Shown one piece after another: positions 28,592 to 38,240 of a stretch of 64,000 nucleotides of DNA (position 1 is the stretch's first letter; each line of letters begins with the position of its first letter). The notes under the pieces were generated by a model. That model had not been told where the DNA came from. It was given only the letters and a program-made list of their open reading frames with translations, and made no database searches. Position numbers and translations under genes: made by a program. The DNA lies in contig JAPKZD010000010.1 of the NCBI GenBank assembly GCA_026393975.1, positions 62,001 to 126,000 on the forward strand. Direction: 5' to 3'. The stretch is from Candidatus Aminicenantota bacterium (GTDB lineage: Bacteria; Acidobacteriota; Aminicenantia; Aminicenantales; Saccharicenantaceae).

Positions 28592-29907
28592 TAGTAGTCG
28601 AGCCCGGTGTGGTGGATGAGTTCCTCACGCATCAGGTAGCGCAGCGTGTTCAGGAGCTTGATCCGCTGGACGAAGAGATCGTTCTCGGCGTAGAGGCCTT
28701 CCCGGACCATGGGGCTCTTGAAATAGAAGGACAGCCATTCCTGGATACCGCCCATTTTGGCCCGCGCGGCCAGGTCGGTGAATAGGATGAGATCGAGCAC
28801 GACGGGCGCGGCCAAGATGGAATCGCGGCAGAGGAAGTTGACCTTGATCTGCATCGGATAGTCCATCCAGCCGTAGATGTCGATGTTGTCCCACGACTCC
28901 TTGTTGTCGCCCCGGGGGGGATAGTAGTTGATCTTGACCTTGTGGTAGAAATCGCCATAGAGCTCCGGGTACAGGTCCGGCCTCAAGATGGTGTCCAGGA
29001 CGCCGAGCTTGGAGATCTCCTTGGAGCGGAACGACTCGGGGTTGTCGAGGACCTCGCCGTCCCGGTTGCCGAGGATGTTCGTCGAGAACCAGCCCGAGAT
29101 CCCCAGCAGGCGGGCTGCGAAACCGGGCGCGAGGATGGTTTTCATCAGGGTCTGGCCCGTTTTGAAGTCCTTGCCGCAGACGGGCACGCGGTTTTCGCCG
29201 GCCAGCTCGAGGAACGCCGGGCAATCCGTGGTGATGTGAGGGGCTCCGTTGATGTAGGGGATCCCCATCTTCAGCGCCGCGTAGGCGTAGATCTGGCTGG
29301 GGCTGATGTCCGGGGAACTCGTCTTGAGGCCGGCCTCGAAGTTCTTGACGGAGGCGTGGACCCGACGGGCCTCCCGGTAGGCCTCGGTCGAAGCCGTCCA
29401 GCACATGACTAGCCGCGACGTCCGGTGCTGCGTGCGGAAAGCGTCGATGTCCTTCATTAACATCCCGGCCAGGTCCATCTTCGTCGCGCCCTTCTTGACG
29501 TGACGGCCGTCGAGGTTCTGGACGAATTTCCTATCGAAGACCGCGGGCATCGGCTCGATCGCTTCGAGTTCCTCCCGGACCGCCTCGATGTGCTCCGGCG
29601 TCAAGACCTTGGCCTTGCGGGCCGCCAGGTAGGCGGAGTCGGGGAAGCAATCCCATCCTCCGAAGACCATGTCGGCGAGGTCGGTCAGGCCGATGAAGTC
29701 TTTGATGAGCTCGAAACGGCGATCGGTCCTCTTCCCCAGCCGGATCTTCCCCATCTGGGTCAGCGAGCCGACCGGGCGGGCGAGCCCCTTGCGGGCGGAG
29801 AACAGGCCGGTCAGCAGGGTCGAGGCCACGGCCCCGATGCCGGGCATCAAGACGCCGAGCTTGCCCCGGGCCGGCGCGATATCTTTGCCTCTCAGGATTT
29901 CGGGCAT
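28513..29907 (-). CDS. ino1: Inositol-3-phosphate synthase (MIPS)
   Basis: KLGVLMPGIGAVASTLLTG, FGGWDCFPDSAYLAA, NGAPHITTDCPAFLELA, GKDFKTGQTLMKTILAPG, LGNRDGEVLDNPESFRSKE. Confidence 0.93.
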   Translation of the reverse strand: MPEILRGKDIAPARGKLGVLMPGIGAVASTLLTGLFSARKGLARPVGSLTQMGKIRLGKRTDRRFELIKDFIGLTDLADMVFGGWDCFPDSAYLAARKAKVLTPEHIEAVREELEAIEPMPAVFDRKFVQNLDGRHVKKGATKMDLAGMLMKDIDAFRTQHRTSRLVMCWTASTEAYREARRVHASVKNFEAGLKTSSPDISPSQIYAYAALKMGIPYINGAPHITTDCPAFLELAGENRVPVCGKDFKTGQTLMKTILAPGFAARLLGISGWFSTNILGNRDGEVLDNPESFRSKEISKLGVLDTILRPDLYPELYGDFYHKVKINYYPPRGDNKESWDNIDIYGWMDYPMQIKVNFLCRDSILAAPVVLDLILFTDLAARAKMGGIQEWLSFYFKSPMVREGLYAENDLFVQRIKLLNTLRYLMREELIHHTGLDYYYDLEETRPSPRRVTASKRSSKTSKG

Positions 29908-29932
29908 GATCGGGACTCCTTAAAATAGGACG

Positions 29933-30634
29933 TTAAATCTCTTGCGGCGGGGGCTCCGACGGCCGCTCGATGATCCAGAAACGGACGAAGCGATAGATGA
30001 TGTTGAGGACAGGCACGCAGAGCAGAATGGAGATCACCAGGTCCAAGCGGTTGAGCAGCGAAAAGACGAGGATCCCCAGGTAGACGAGGCCCCGGAACTC
30101 GCCGCTGGCGCCCGAGCCCGACTGGAGCTTCTGGTATTCCCGTTCCAGATAATAGAGGAGGATCTGCAGCATGTAGGCGGCGAGCCCGAAGAGGCCCAGG
30201 ATGTAGAAGCCGAGCCTTCCCGATTGGCGATAGTAGCCCGTCGCCATGGCCCCCAGGACCAGAAAATCTGTGACCCGGTCGAGATAGAGGTCGAAATAGG
30301 CGCCGAACCGCGTGCAGAGGTTCTTGGAGCGGGCGAGCATCCCGTCGGCCCCGTCGAGAAGGGTGCCGGCATAGATCATGATGCCGGCGAGGATGAAGCT
30401 TCGGTGGGTCCCCCCGAGAAAAAAGAGCGCCCCGGCCGTGCCCAGGACGAACGCCGCTAGCGTAAGATGGTTCGGCTGGAGGTTCATTTTCAGGGCCGCC
30501 CGGACGATCAGGGCGGCGACGGGGCGGTTGACGAGCCTGTCGAGCTCGATGAATTTGGGAAGATGAGAGGGCGAGGATGGCTTCAAAGATTTCTTGAAGT
30601 CGAAGTCCGGAGCGGCGTCCGTTTTGTCCAACAT
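29933..30634 (-). CDS. CDP-alcohol phosphatidyltransferase family protein
   Basis: DGADGMLARSKNLCTRFGAYFDLYLDRVTD fits D-x2-D-G-x2-A-R...G-x3-D-x3-D; alternative start 30643. Confidence 0.9.
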   Translation of the reverse strand: MLDKTDAAPDFDFKKSLKPSSPSHLPKFIELDRLVNRPVAALIVRAALKMNLQPNHLTLAAFVLGTAGALFFLGGTHRSFILAGIMIYAGTLLDGADGMLARSKNLCTRFGAYFDLYLDRVTDFLVLGAMATGYYRQSGRLGFYILGLFGLAAYMLQILLYYLEREYQKLQSGSGASGEFRGLVYLGILVFSLLNRLDLVISILLCVPVLNIIYRFVRFWIIERPSEPPPQEI

Positions 30635-30641
30635 GGGCCCC

Positions 30642-30647
30642 ATTATA
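30642..30647 (-). promoter_or_regulatory. -10 box (TATAAT) of the CDP-alcohol phosphotransferase gene
   Basis: Minus strand TTGTAA-N18-TATAAT; -10 lies only 7 nt from ATG at 30634. Confidence 0.55.
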
Positions 30648-30682
30648 CCACCGGGATTCAGGGTTTTACAAACCGGCCGACC

Positions 30683-30711
30683 TTGCCGTCCCTGCGGCCT
30701 TGGCCTATAAT
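30683..30711 (+). promoter_or_regulatory. Sigma70-type promoter
   Basis: TTGCCG, N17, TATAAT, upstream of methyltransferase. Confidence 0.65.
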
Positions 30712-30745
30712 GAGAAACTTATTAAGCCAATAAAAGGATGCCCAT

Positions 30746-31513
30746 ATGAAGAACCGGAGCCTAGGGCGTTTTGCTCCCGCCTGCTGGGGCCGCTCCTTCA
30801 GCCGTCTTAATTTCCGCCGCGTCGAAGAAGGCAACGTCATCCTCCGTTGGCTGGACCCCGGGGCGGGGGAGCGGGTCCTCGACGTCGGGTGCGGCGACGG
30901 CTATTACGATTGGCGGATCAGCCGGAAGGGAGCGCACGTCACGGGGATCGACCTCCATGAGAAGCGGCTGGCCTTCGCCCGAAAGCACTACAAGAACGGC
31001 CGGACGGAGTTCCTGGCCATGGACGCCGAAAAGGCGGACTTTCCGGATGGCTCGTTCGACAAGGCCCTGAGCCTGTGCGTCATGGAGCACCTGGGGGACG
31101 ACGAGCGGGTCATGCGGAACGTCTCCCGGGCCCTGAAGCCCGGCGGCCGGTTCACCTTTTCGGCCGACAGCCTGTCGAACGCCGAGATCAGGCCGGAAGA
31201 AAGGGAGCGCCACCGGCGGCGCTACGCGGTAAAAACGTTCTACACGGAAGACATCGTGCGGGAGAAGCTCTCTCGCGGCGGCTTCGATATCGAAGAAACG
31301 GGCTATGTCCTGTCCACGCCCGGCGCCCTGAGGCTCGTCCGGATTTCCTGGAAGCTCGATGACTTCCCTGCGGCGCTCATCCCCCTCCGCTTCCTGGGCT
31401 ACCTCGTCCTGGGCGCCGTCTGGAAAGCCACTGCGGTTTTCCGCGGCGGGAAGCGGGGATCTGCAACGTGCGGGCTGACTATTCTCGTCCGGGCCAGAAA
31501 GCGGGCCGCGTGA
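30746..31513 (+). CDS. Class I SAM-dependent methyltransferase
   Basis: ERVLDVGCGDGYYDW, MDAEKADFPDGSFDKALSLCVMEHL, RALKPGGRFTFS. Confidence 0.9.
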   Translation: MKNRSLGRFAPACWGRSFSRLNFRRVEEGNVILRWLDPGAGERVLDVGCGDGYYDWRISRKGAHVTGIDLHEKRLAFARKHYKNGRTEFLAMDAEKADFPDGSFDKALSLCVMEHLGDDERVMRNVSRALKPGGRFTFSADSLSNAEIRPEERERHRRRYAVKTFYTEDIVREKLSRGGFDIEETGYVLSTPGALRLVRISWKLDDFPAALIPLRFLGYLVLGAVWKATAVFRGGKRGSATCGLTILVRARKRAA

Positions 31514-33240
31514 GCGGACAGACTAAATGCGTCATCATCGCCGCCGGGCGGGGGAGCCGTCTGGCGGATAGGGCGGCGAGCAAGCCCCTCCTCGAGGTCG
31601 CCGGGAAACCCCTGATCGACTGGGCCATCGACGCCGCGCACCGGGCCGGCGTCCGGGAGTTCGTCGTGGTGACGGGCTACGCCGGCGACGAGCTCGAGAA
31701 ACATCTCGGATCCAAAGCAGCCGCGGACGGGATCTCCATTGCGGCCGTCCGGAACGAGGAATGGGAGAAGGAAAACGGGCTTTCGGTCCTCAAGTCCAAA
31801 AGCCTGGCCGGCGAACGGTTCTTTCTCATGATGGCCGACCACATCTTCGACCCGCGGCTTCTCGACGGCCTGGGCCGCCAGCCGATTGGCGAGGATGAGG
31901 TCATTCTGGCCGTGGATCCCCGTGTCGAGGGTCATCCCCACGTCGACCTCGAGGACGTGACCAAGGTCAGGGACGAGGACGGCCGGATCGCCGCCATCGG
32001 AAAAAATATCCCTCTTTACAACACTTTCGACACGGGGGTTTTCCTGTGCACGCCGGCGCTTTTCGCCGCGCTCGAGGACAGCCAGCGGCGCGGCGATTTT
32101 TCCCTCTCCGGCGGCATCCGGGCGTTGGCCGAGAAGGGGAAGGCCAGGACCTGGAGAATCGGGGATGTGTTCTGGATCGACGTCGATGACGAGCGGGCCT
32201 GGCGAAAGGCCGAAGAAGCGATCGCCTCCGGGTTGGCCGGCCGTCCCCCCGTCCGCCGCGCCTTCCGGTTATCCTGGAAAGGGATCCGGGTGCTCCTGAC
32301 CGGGGCCGGGCTTCTGCTCCTTGTCTTCTTGTTGTTGAAGATCGGCACGGGGACCGTCCTCGACCACCTGGCCCGTTTCGGCCCCTGGTTCCTGGCCATC
32401 GTCGGCCTCGCTTTCATCTGGATCTTCCTCCAGGCTTGCGCCTGGTCCCTCATCCAGGCCGCGCATTTCCGCCCGGTTCCGCTGCTGCGCCTGTACCGGA
32501 CCAAGATCATCAGCGACTCCCTGAACGGGCTCATCCCCTCGGCCAGCGTCGGCGGCGACGCGGCCCGGGCCTTCCTGATTCGGCGGCACGTTCCCTTGAC
32601 CGAGGGCATCCCCTGCGTCCTGGTCGACAAGACCATCGAGTTCTCCGCGGGGATTTTATTTATCATGACCGGCTTCCTCCTCAGCCTCCTCTTCCTCGAT
32701 CTCCCAGGGTGGATGAACGGGGCGGCCGTGGTCTGCCTGAGTGCCACCGTATTTGGGATCGTCCTCCTCGTCGTTTTCCAGCTAAAGGGCGTCCTCTGGA
32801 CCCTGGGCCGCATCGCGAAGGTCGTCCCGAGGGTCGGGAGATTCGTCGCCAAGAGGGAAAGCCAGGTCAAGGGCCTCGACGATAACCTCCGCCTCGTTTA
32901 CACGAACCTCAATCCGAGGACGATCGCGGCGGCGGCGCTGCATTTTTTTGCCCGCTTTCTCGGAGTGGCCGAGATCTATATCATCCTGAGGGTGCTCGGA
33001 AGCCAGGTTTCTTTCATCCAGGCCTTTTTCACGGCGACTGGCGTCACCATTATCAATACGGTGTTTTTTATCGTTCCCGGACATTTCGGGGTCATGGAAA
33101 GCGCCCACGTCGTGATCCTCCAGAGCTTGGGCTTCTCTGCCGCGCTGGGACTCAGCCTTGGCGTCATCCGCAGGGTCCGCAAGCTGGTTACGATCGCCGT
33201 CGGCCTCGCTCTTTTCGCGTTGGGGAGAGAGAAGGGCTGA
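31510..33240 (+). CDS. Fusion: nucleotidyltransferase (inositol-1-phosphate cytidylyltransferase-like) + LPG-synthase/flippase-type TM domain
   Basis: N-term CVIIAAGRGSRLADRAASKPLLEVAGKPLIDWAI; TGVFLCTPALF; C-term multi-TM with SLNGLIPSASVGGDAARAFLIRR. GTG start overlaps upstream stop (GTGA). Confidence 0.85.
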   Translation: MSGQTKCVIIAAGRGSRLADRAASKPLLEVAGKPLIDWAIDAAHRAGVREFVVVTGYAGDELEKHLGSKAAADGISIAAVRNEEWEKENGLSVLKSKSLAGERFFLMMADHIFDPRLLDGLGRQPIGEDEVILAVDPRVEGHPHVDLEDVTKVRDEDGRIAAIGKNIPLYNTFDTGVFLCTPALFAALEDSQRRGDFSLSGGIRALAEKGKARTWRIGDVFWIDVDDERAWRKAEEAIASGLAGRPPVRRAFRLSWKGIRVLLTGAGLLLLVFLLLKIGTGTVLDHLARFGPWFLAIVGLAFIWIFLQACAWSLIQAAHFRPVPLLRLYRTKIISDSLNGLIPSASVGGDAARAFLIRRHVPLTEGIPCVLVDKTIEFSAGILFIMTGFLLSLLFLDLPGWMNGAAVVCLSATVFGIVLLVVFQLKGVLWTLGRIAKVVPRVGRFVAKRESQVKGLDDNLRLVYTNLNPRTIAAAALHFFARFLGVAEIYIILRVLGSQVSFIQAFFTATGVTIINTVFFIVPGHFGVMESAHVVILQSLGFSAALGLSLGVIRRVRKLVTIAVGLALFALGREKG

Positions 33241-33319
33241 CCTGCCGCCCAAACGGCGGGATAATTCTTGATTTCCGCGCGGCCTCCCCATATGATGGGG
33301 TGGCCTTAGGGCCCGATGC

Positions 33320-33392
33320 GCGCCCGTAGCTCAGTGGATAGAGCAGTGGACTTCGAATCCAAAGGTCGCAAGTTCGAATCTTGCCGGGCGCG
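33320..33392 (+). tRNA. tRNA-Arg (anticodon TCG)
   Basis: Cloverleaf: GCGCCCG acceptor, GCTC/GAGC D-stem, loop CTTCGAA, GCAAG-TTCGAAT-CTTGC T-arm; CCA not encoded. Confidence 0.95.
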
Positions 33393-33473
33393 CTCTCGTT
33401 GAAAAAGCCGATGGCCTAAGTCCGCCCTCGGACGTCTATTAAAATGGACAAATTCGACTTATTGGAGGGTCAC

Positions 33474-36400
33474 ATGCCGTTTTCCCGAATCCTCGCCTTG
33501 AAACCCGCCGTCCTTTTGGTGTTCCTGTTCGCTGTTCTGGCCGGGGCTTTTCCGCTTCCAGCCCAGGAGCATCTTCTTTGGCTGAGATATCCGGCCATTT
33601 CTCCCGACGGCGGGACGATCCTATTTTGTTATAAAGGCGATATTTACAAGGTTCCGGCCGCGGGCGGCCAGGCCTTCCCGCTCACGATCAGCGAGGCTTA
33701 CGACTACGCTCCCGTTTGGAGCCATGACGGGAAGTCCATCGCCTTCGCCTCCGACCGCTTCGGGAACTTCGACGTCTATGTCATGCCGGCGTCCGGGGGC
33801 GAGGCCAAGCGCCTGACCTTCCATTCCTCTTCCGACGTCCCCAGCAGTTTCACGGCCGACGACAAGAGGGTCCTTTTCACGTCGGCCCGCCAGGATTCGG
33901 CGGCCAACGTGCAGTTCCCGATGTCTGTGTTCCCCGAGCTCTACGGCGTTTCCGTGAATGGCGGGGAGGCGGCGTTCGTGCTGACCCAGCCGGCCATCTC
34001 GGCCACGGTCAATCCGGCCGGGGACAAGATCATTTATCACGACCAGAAAGGCTATGAGAGCGAATGGCGCAAGCACCATACGTCCTCGGTGACCCGGGAC
34101 ATCTGGGTCTATGACCTGAAGACGAAGAAGAATACCCAGCTCACGACGTTCAAGGGAGAGGACAGGAACCCCGTCTTCGACGGCAACGGCGACGATTACT
34201 ATTATCTGAGCGAGCAGGGCGGCTCGTTCAACGTCTATAAGAGCTCCCTGAGCCAGCCCTCGGTGTCGAGCCCCCTGACCAAATTCGCCGGGAATCCCAT
34301 CCGCTTCCTGACCCGCGCCGATTCCGGCCTCCTGTGTTTCGGATATGACGGGGAGATCTATACCATGTCGGCCAACGCGGTCCCGCGCAAGATCGACGTC
34401 CGCGTCGCCCAGGACGGACGCCAGGTCCTGGAGCGGATCGTCCCGGTCGGAGACGGCATCACGGAAATGCGGCTGTCACCCAACGGCAAGGAGATCGCCT
34501 ACATCTTCCGCGGCGAGATCTTCGCCGGCAGCGTGGAAGGCGGCGTCGCCAAGCGCGTCACCAACACGCCCTGGCAGGAGCGGAGCGTGAGCTTCAGCCC
34601 CGACGGCCGGACCCTCGTCTACGCCGCGGAAAAGGACAACAACTGGAACGTCTATACGACCTCGATCGCGCGCAAGGAGGAGCCGTATTTCTACGCCTCG
34701 ACCATCCTCAAGGAGGACTCGGTCGTGGCCACCCCGGCCGAGGAATTCCAGCCGGAATTCTCGCCCGACGGAAAGGACATTGCCTACCTGGAAAACCGCG
34801 TCGTCCTCAAGGTCGTCAACCTGGCCTCCAAACAGATCCGTACGATCCTGCCGGCGGAACACAATTATTCCTACGCCGATGGCGACCAGAATTACCGCTG
34901 GAGCCCGGACGGGAAGTGGTTCCTGGTCCAGTACGGATACGTCCGCCTGCTCACGCCGCAGGTCGGGCTGGTCTCGAGCGATGGAAAGGGCCAGGTCGTC
35001 AACCTGACCAAGAGCGGCTTCGACAACGTCGCCGCACGCTGGGGCATGGACGGCAAGATGATGTATTGGGAATGCACGCGGGAAGGGGCGGCCAACGTGG
35101 ACGGGTCACCCGTGACCTACGACGTGTACGGCCTATTTTTCACCCGGGACGCTTTCGACCGGTTCAAACTTTCCAAGACGGATTACGCCCTTTTGAAGGA
35201 GCAGGAAGACAAGGCCAAGGAAGAGAAGGACAAGGCCGAGAAGGACAAGCCGAAAGATCCGCAGGCCAAAGCCGAGGCCGCCAAGAAGGAAGAGCCGAAG
35301 AAAGACATCGTCATCGAGCTCGAAGGGCTGGACCAGCGCAAGGCCCGCTTCACCATCCACTCCGCCGACATCGCCGACGTGGCCCTGACCAAGACCGGCG
35401 ATAAGCTCTTCTACCTGGCCCGGTTCGAAAAGGGATACGACCTGTGGGTGAACGAGCTGCGGACGCGGGATACCAAGCTGTTCGTCAAGTTGGGGGCCTC
35501 GAGCGCGAGCATGGAGCTCTCGGCTGACGGCAAGGCCCTCTTCGTCCTGGCTGACGGACGGGTGGCCAAGATCGATCCGGAAAGCGGCAAGATGGAGTCC
35601 GTCGCCATCGGCGGGGAGATGGTCCTCGACCAGGCCGCGGAAAAGGCTTACATGTTCGATCACATGTGGCGTCAGATCAAGCAAAAATTCCTGGTCGCCG
35701 ACCTCTATGGCGCGGACTGGGACTTCTATTACACGACCTACAAGAAGTTCCTCCCCTTCATCGCCAACAACTACGATTACGCCGAGATGCTCAGCGAACT
35801 GCTTGGCGAGCTGAACGCCTCCCATACCGGCTGCTATTATTCCGGGCCGCGTACGCCGGTCTCGGACGCCACGGCCTCCCTAGGCTTTTTCGTGGACTAC
35901 GACCACGCCGGTCCCGGCCTGAAAGTCGCCGAGGTCTTGAGCGGCGGTCCCTTGGACAAGGCGACCCTCAAGATAAGGGCCGGGCATATCGTCGAAAAGA
36001 TCGACGGCCTGGCCCTGGACGGCTCGGTCGATCACTACAAATTCCTGAACCGGAAAGCCGGCCAGCTCACCCTGCTTTCCGTCTATGACCCGGCCTCGAA
36101 GACCCGGTGGGAGGAGGCCGCCAAGCCCATTTCCATGGGCGAAGAGGGCGCGCTCCTCTACCGGCGGTGGGTCAAGGCCCGCCGGGCCGAAGTGGACCGC
36201 CTGTCCGGCGGCCGGATCGGCTACGTCCACGTCCAGGGCATGAACGACTCCAGCTTCCGGACGGTCATCGAGGAGGTCCTGGGCCTGAGCATCGACAAGG
36301 AGGCCCTGATCGTCGACACCCGGTTCAACGGCGGCGGCAGTCTGCACGACCATCTCGCGGATTTCCTGAACGGAAAGAAGGTCTTCGACATCCTGCCCCG

Positions 36401-36722
36401 CGGCCAGCTCATCGGCTACGAGCCTTACAACAAGTGGATCAAGCCTTCCATCGTCCTGATGGGCGAGTGCAACTACTCGGACGCCCACCTGTTCCCCGTG
36501 GAATACAAGATCAAGGGCATCGGAAAGACCCGGTGGGAGCGCCAGATCGATCCGACCCTGCGGTTCGGCATCCCCCAGGGCGGCTGGAAGACGCCGGATG
36601 GTAAGCTCTGTGAGAACAACCAGCTCGAGCCCGACATCCTGGTCAAGAACGATCCGGATGTGATGTCCTCCGGCCGCGACCAGCAGATCGAGGCGGCGGT
36701 GAAGGAGCTGCTGAAAAAGTAA
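33474..36722 (+). CDS. Tricorn-like S41 family peptidase with N-terminal propeller
   Basis: PSGG-type WD/PD40 repeats, PDZ-like segment, C-terminal VDTRFNGGGSLHD...NYSDAHLFP. Confidence 0.88.
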   Translation: MPFSRILALKPAVLLVFLFAVLAGAFPLPAQEHLLWLRYPAISPDGGTILFCYKGDIYKVPAAGGQAFPLTISEAYDYAPVWSHDGKSIAFASDRFGNFDVYVMPASGGEAKRLTFHSSSDVPSSFTADDKRVLFTSARQDSAANVQFPMSVFPELYGVSVNGGEAAFVLTQPAISATVNPAGDKIIYHDQKGYESEWRKHHTSSVTRDIWVYDLKTKKNTQLTTFKGEDRNPVFDGNGDDYYYLSEQGGSFNVYKSSLSQPSVSSPLTKFAGNPIRFLTRADSGLLCFGYDGEIYTMSANAVPRKIDVRVAQDGRQVLERIVPVGDGITEMRLSPNGKEIAYIFRGEIFAGSVEGGVAKRVTNTPWQERSVSFSPDGRTLVYAAEKDNNWNVYTTSIARKEEPYFYASTILKEDSVVATPAEEFQPEFSPDGKDIAYLENRVVLKVVNLASKQIRTILPAEHNYSYADGDQNYRWSPDGKWFLVQYGYVRLLTPQVGLVSSDGKGQVVNLTKSGFDNVAARWGMDGKMMYWECTREGAANVDGSPVTYDVYGLFFTRDAFDRFKLSKTDYALLKEQEDKAKEEKDKAEKDKPKDPQAKAEAAKKEEPKKDIVIELEGLDQRKARFTIHSADIADVALTKTGDKLFYLARFEKGYDLWVNELRTRDTKLFVKLGASSASMELSADGKALFVLADGRVAKIDPESGKMESVAIGGEMVLDQAAEKAYMFDHMWRQIKQKFLVADLYGADWDFYYTTYKKFLPFIANNYDYAEMLSELLGELNASHTGCYYSGPRTPVSDATASLGFFVDYDHAGPGLKVAEVLSGGPLDKATLKIRAGHIVEKIDGLALDGSVDHYKFLNRKAGQLTLLSVYDPASKTRWEEAAKPISMGEEGALLYRRWVKARRAEVDRLSGGRIGYVHVQGMNDSSFRTVIEEVLGLSIDKEALIVDTRFNGGGSLHDHLADFLNGKKVFDILPRGQLIGYEPYNKWIKPSIVLMGECNYSDAHLFPVEYKIKGIGKTRWERQIDPTLRFGIPQGGWKTPDGKLCENNQLEPDILVKNDPDVMSSGRDQQIEAAVKELLKK

Positions 36723-36758
36723 CCAAGGGAAAACGGCAACGTTTTTTTAGGAGGACAC

Positions 36759-38141
36759 ATGAGATCGCAAAACCGAATCGTCTCCCTGGCGGCGGCCGCC
36801 GTCATGATCTGCGCCCTGGCCCCGAGCGGGTTCGCCCAGGGACCGGCATCTACGGAACAGTCCGCCACCGACCACCTCAAGGCCTATCTCGAGGCTTTCA
36901 ATTCCGGGATCCCGGGGCAGATGAGGGCCTTCTTCGAAGCGCACTTCGCCGCGTCCGCCCTCAAAGAGATCCCCATCGAGCAGAGGGTGACCCGCCTCCG
37001 GGGGGTCAAGGCCGAGCTCAACTCCATGCAGCTCGAAAAAATAATCGCCGAACAGCCCTTCCAGACGTTCCTCCTGACCAAGGCCGGCAACGGCAAATAC
37101 GTCCTCCTCAAGGCGACGGTCGAGAAAACGCCGCCGCACAAGCTGGCGTCCATCACGATCGAGCTGGTCGATGACCCGGCGAACATCGTCGTTCCGGAAC
37201 CCAAAGCCGACGAGAAAGAACTGGTCGCCGCCGTCCGGGCCCTCCTCGAAGGCCAGACCAAGGCGGACGAGTTCTCCGGCGTCGTGCTCATCGCCAAGGA
37301 TTCCCGGATCCTGTTCCATGAAGCCTACGGCAATGCCGACCGGGAGAAGAAGATTCCCAATCGGAAGGACACCAAGTTCAACCTGGGCTCGATCAACAAG
37401 AATTTCACCCGCGTCGCCATCCATCAGCTGGCAAAGCAGGGGAAGCTCTCGCTCGACGACCCGATCAAAAAGTTCCTGCCCGACTACCCCAACGCCCAGG
37501 CCGCGGAGAAGGTGACCATCCGGCACTTGCTCAACATGACCTCGGGCATCGGCGATTTCTTCGGCAGCCGCTACGATGCGACGCCCAAGGACAAGATCAG
37601 GACCCTCCAGGACTACCTGCCCCTCTTCGCCGACCTCCCTCTCGAGTTCGAACCGGGGACGAACAACCGCTACTCGAACGGAGGCTACGTCGTCCTGGGG
37701 GTCATCATCGAAAAGGCCAGCGGGGCCGACTATTACACCTACGTCCGGGAGAATATCTTCAAACCGTGCGGCATGCTGAACACGGACTCCTTCGCCCGGG
37801 ACGCGGATGTGCCCAACCTCGCCCGGGGCTATGCCCTCGAGGGCGAGTCGGCGACGGCGCGCGTCCTCAACCACGCGACCCTTCCCGGGCGGGGCAGTTC
37901 GGCCGGAGGCGGTTACTCCACCGCGGAGGACATGCTGAAATACGCGCTGGCCTTGAAGGACAAGAAGATCTACCTGCCCGACGCGGCGAACGGGTTGGGC
38001 ATCGCCGGAGGGGCGCCGGGGATCAACTCTATCCTCGAGTGGGACCCGCGCAGCGGCACCACCGTCATCGTGCTGACCAACTTCGACCCGCCCACGGCCG
38101 GCCAAGTTGCGCGGCGGATCGTGAGCTGGCTTCCCCAGTGA
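36759..38141 (+). CDS. Beta-lactamase-family serine hydrolase
   Basis: SINK (SxxK) motif, RYSNGGYVVLG (YxN region), MTSGIGD. Confidence 0.88.
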   Translation: MRSQNRIVSLAAAAVMICALAPSGFAQGPASTEQSATDHLKAYLEAFNSGIPGQMRAFFEAHFAASALKEIPIEQRVTRLRGVKAELNSMQLEKIIAEQPFQTFLLTKAGNGKYVLLKATVEKTPPHKLASITIELVDDPANIVVPEPKADEKELVAAVRALLEGQTKADEFSGVVLIAKDSRILFHEAYGNADREKKIPNRKDTKFNLGSINKNFTRVAIHQLAKQGKLSLDDPIKKFLPDYPNAQAAEKVTIRHLLNMTSGIGDFFGSRYDATPKDKIRTLQDYLPLFADLPLEFEPGTNNRYSNGGYVVLGVIIEKASGADYYTYVRENIFKPCGMLNTDSFARDADVPNLARGYALEGESATARVLNHATLPGRGSSAGGGYSTAEDMLKYALALKDKKIYLPDAANGLGIAGGAPGINSILEWDPRSGTTVIVLTNFDPPTAGQVARRIVSWLPQ

Positions 38142-38157
38142 CGACGCCCGGCCGCAC

Positions 38158-38186
38158 TTGAAGAAAACGGGCCCAGCCGCTAGAAT
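38158..38186 (+). promoter_or_regulatory. Sigma70-type promoter
   Basis: TTGAAG, N17, TAGAAT. Confidence 0.5.
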
Positions 38187-38240
38187 AAACGATCTTTAGC
38201 CCGGCTATTAGGCCGCCCCGAAGATAATAAGCTGCGAAAG

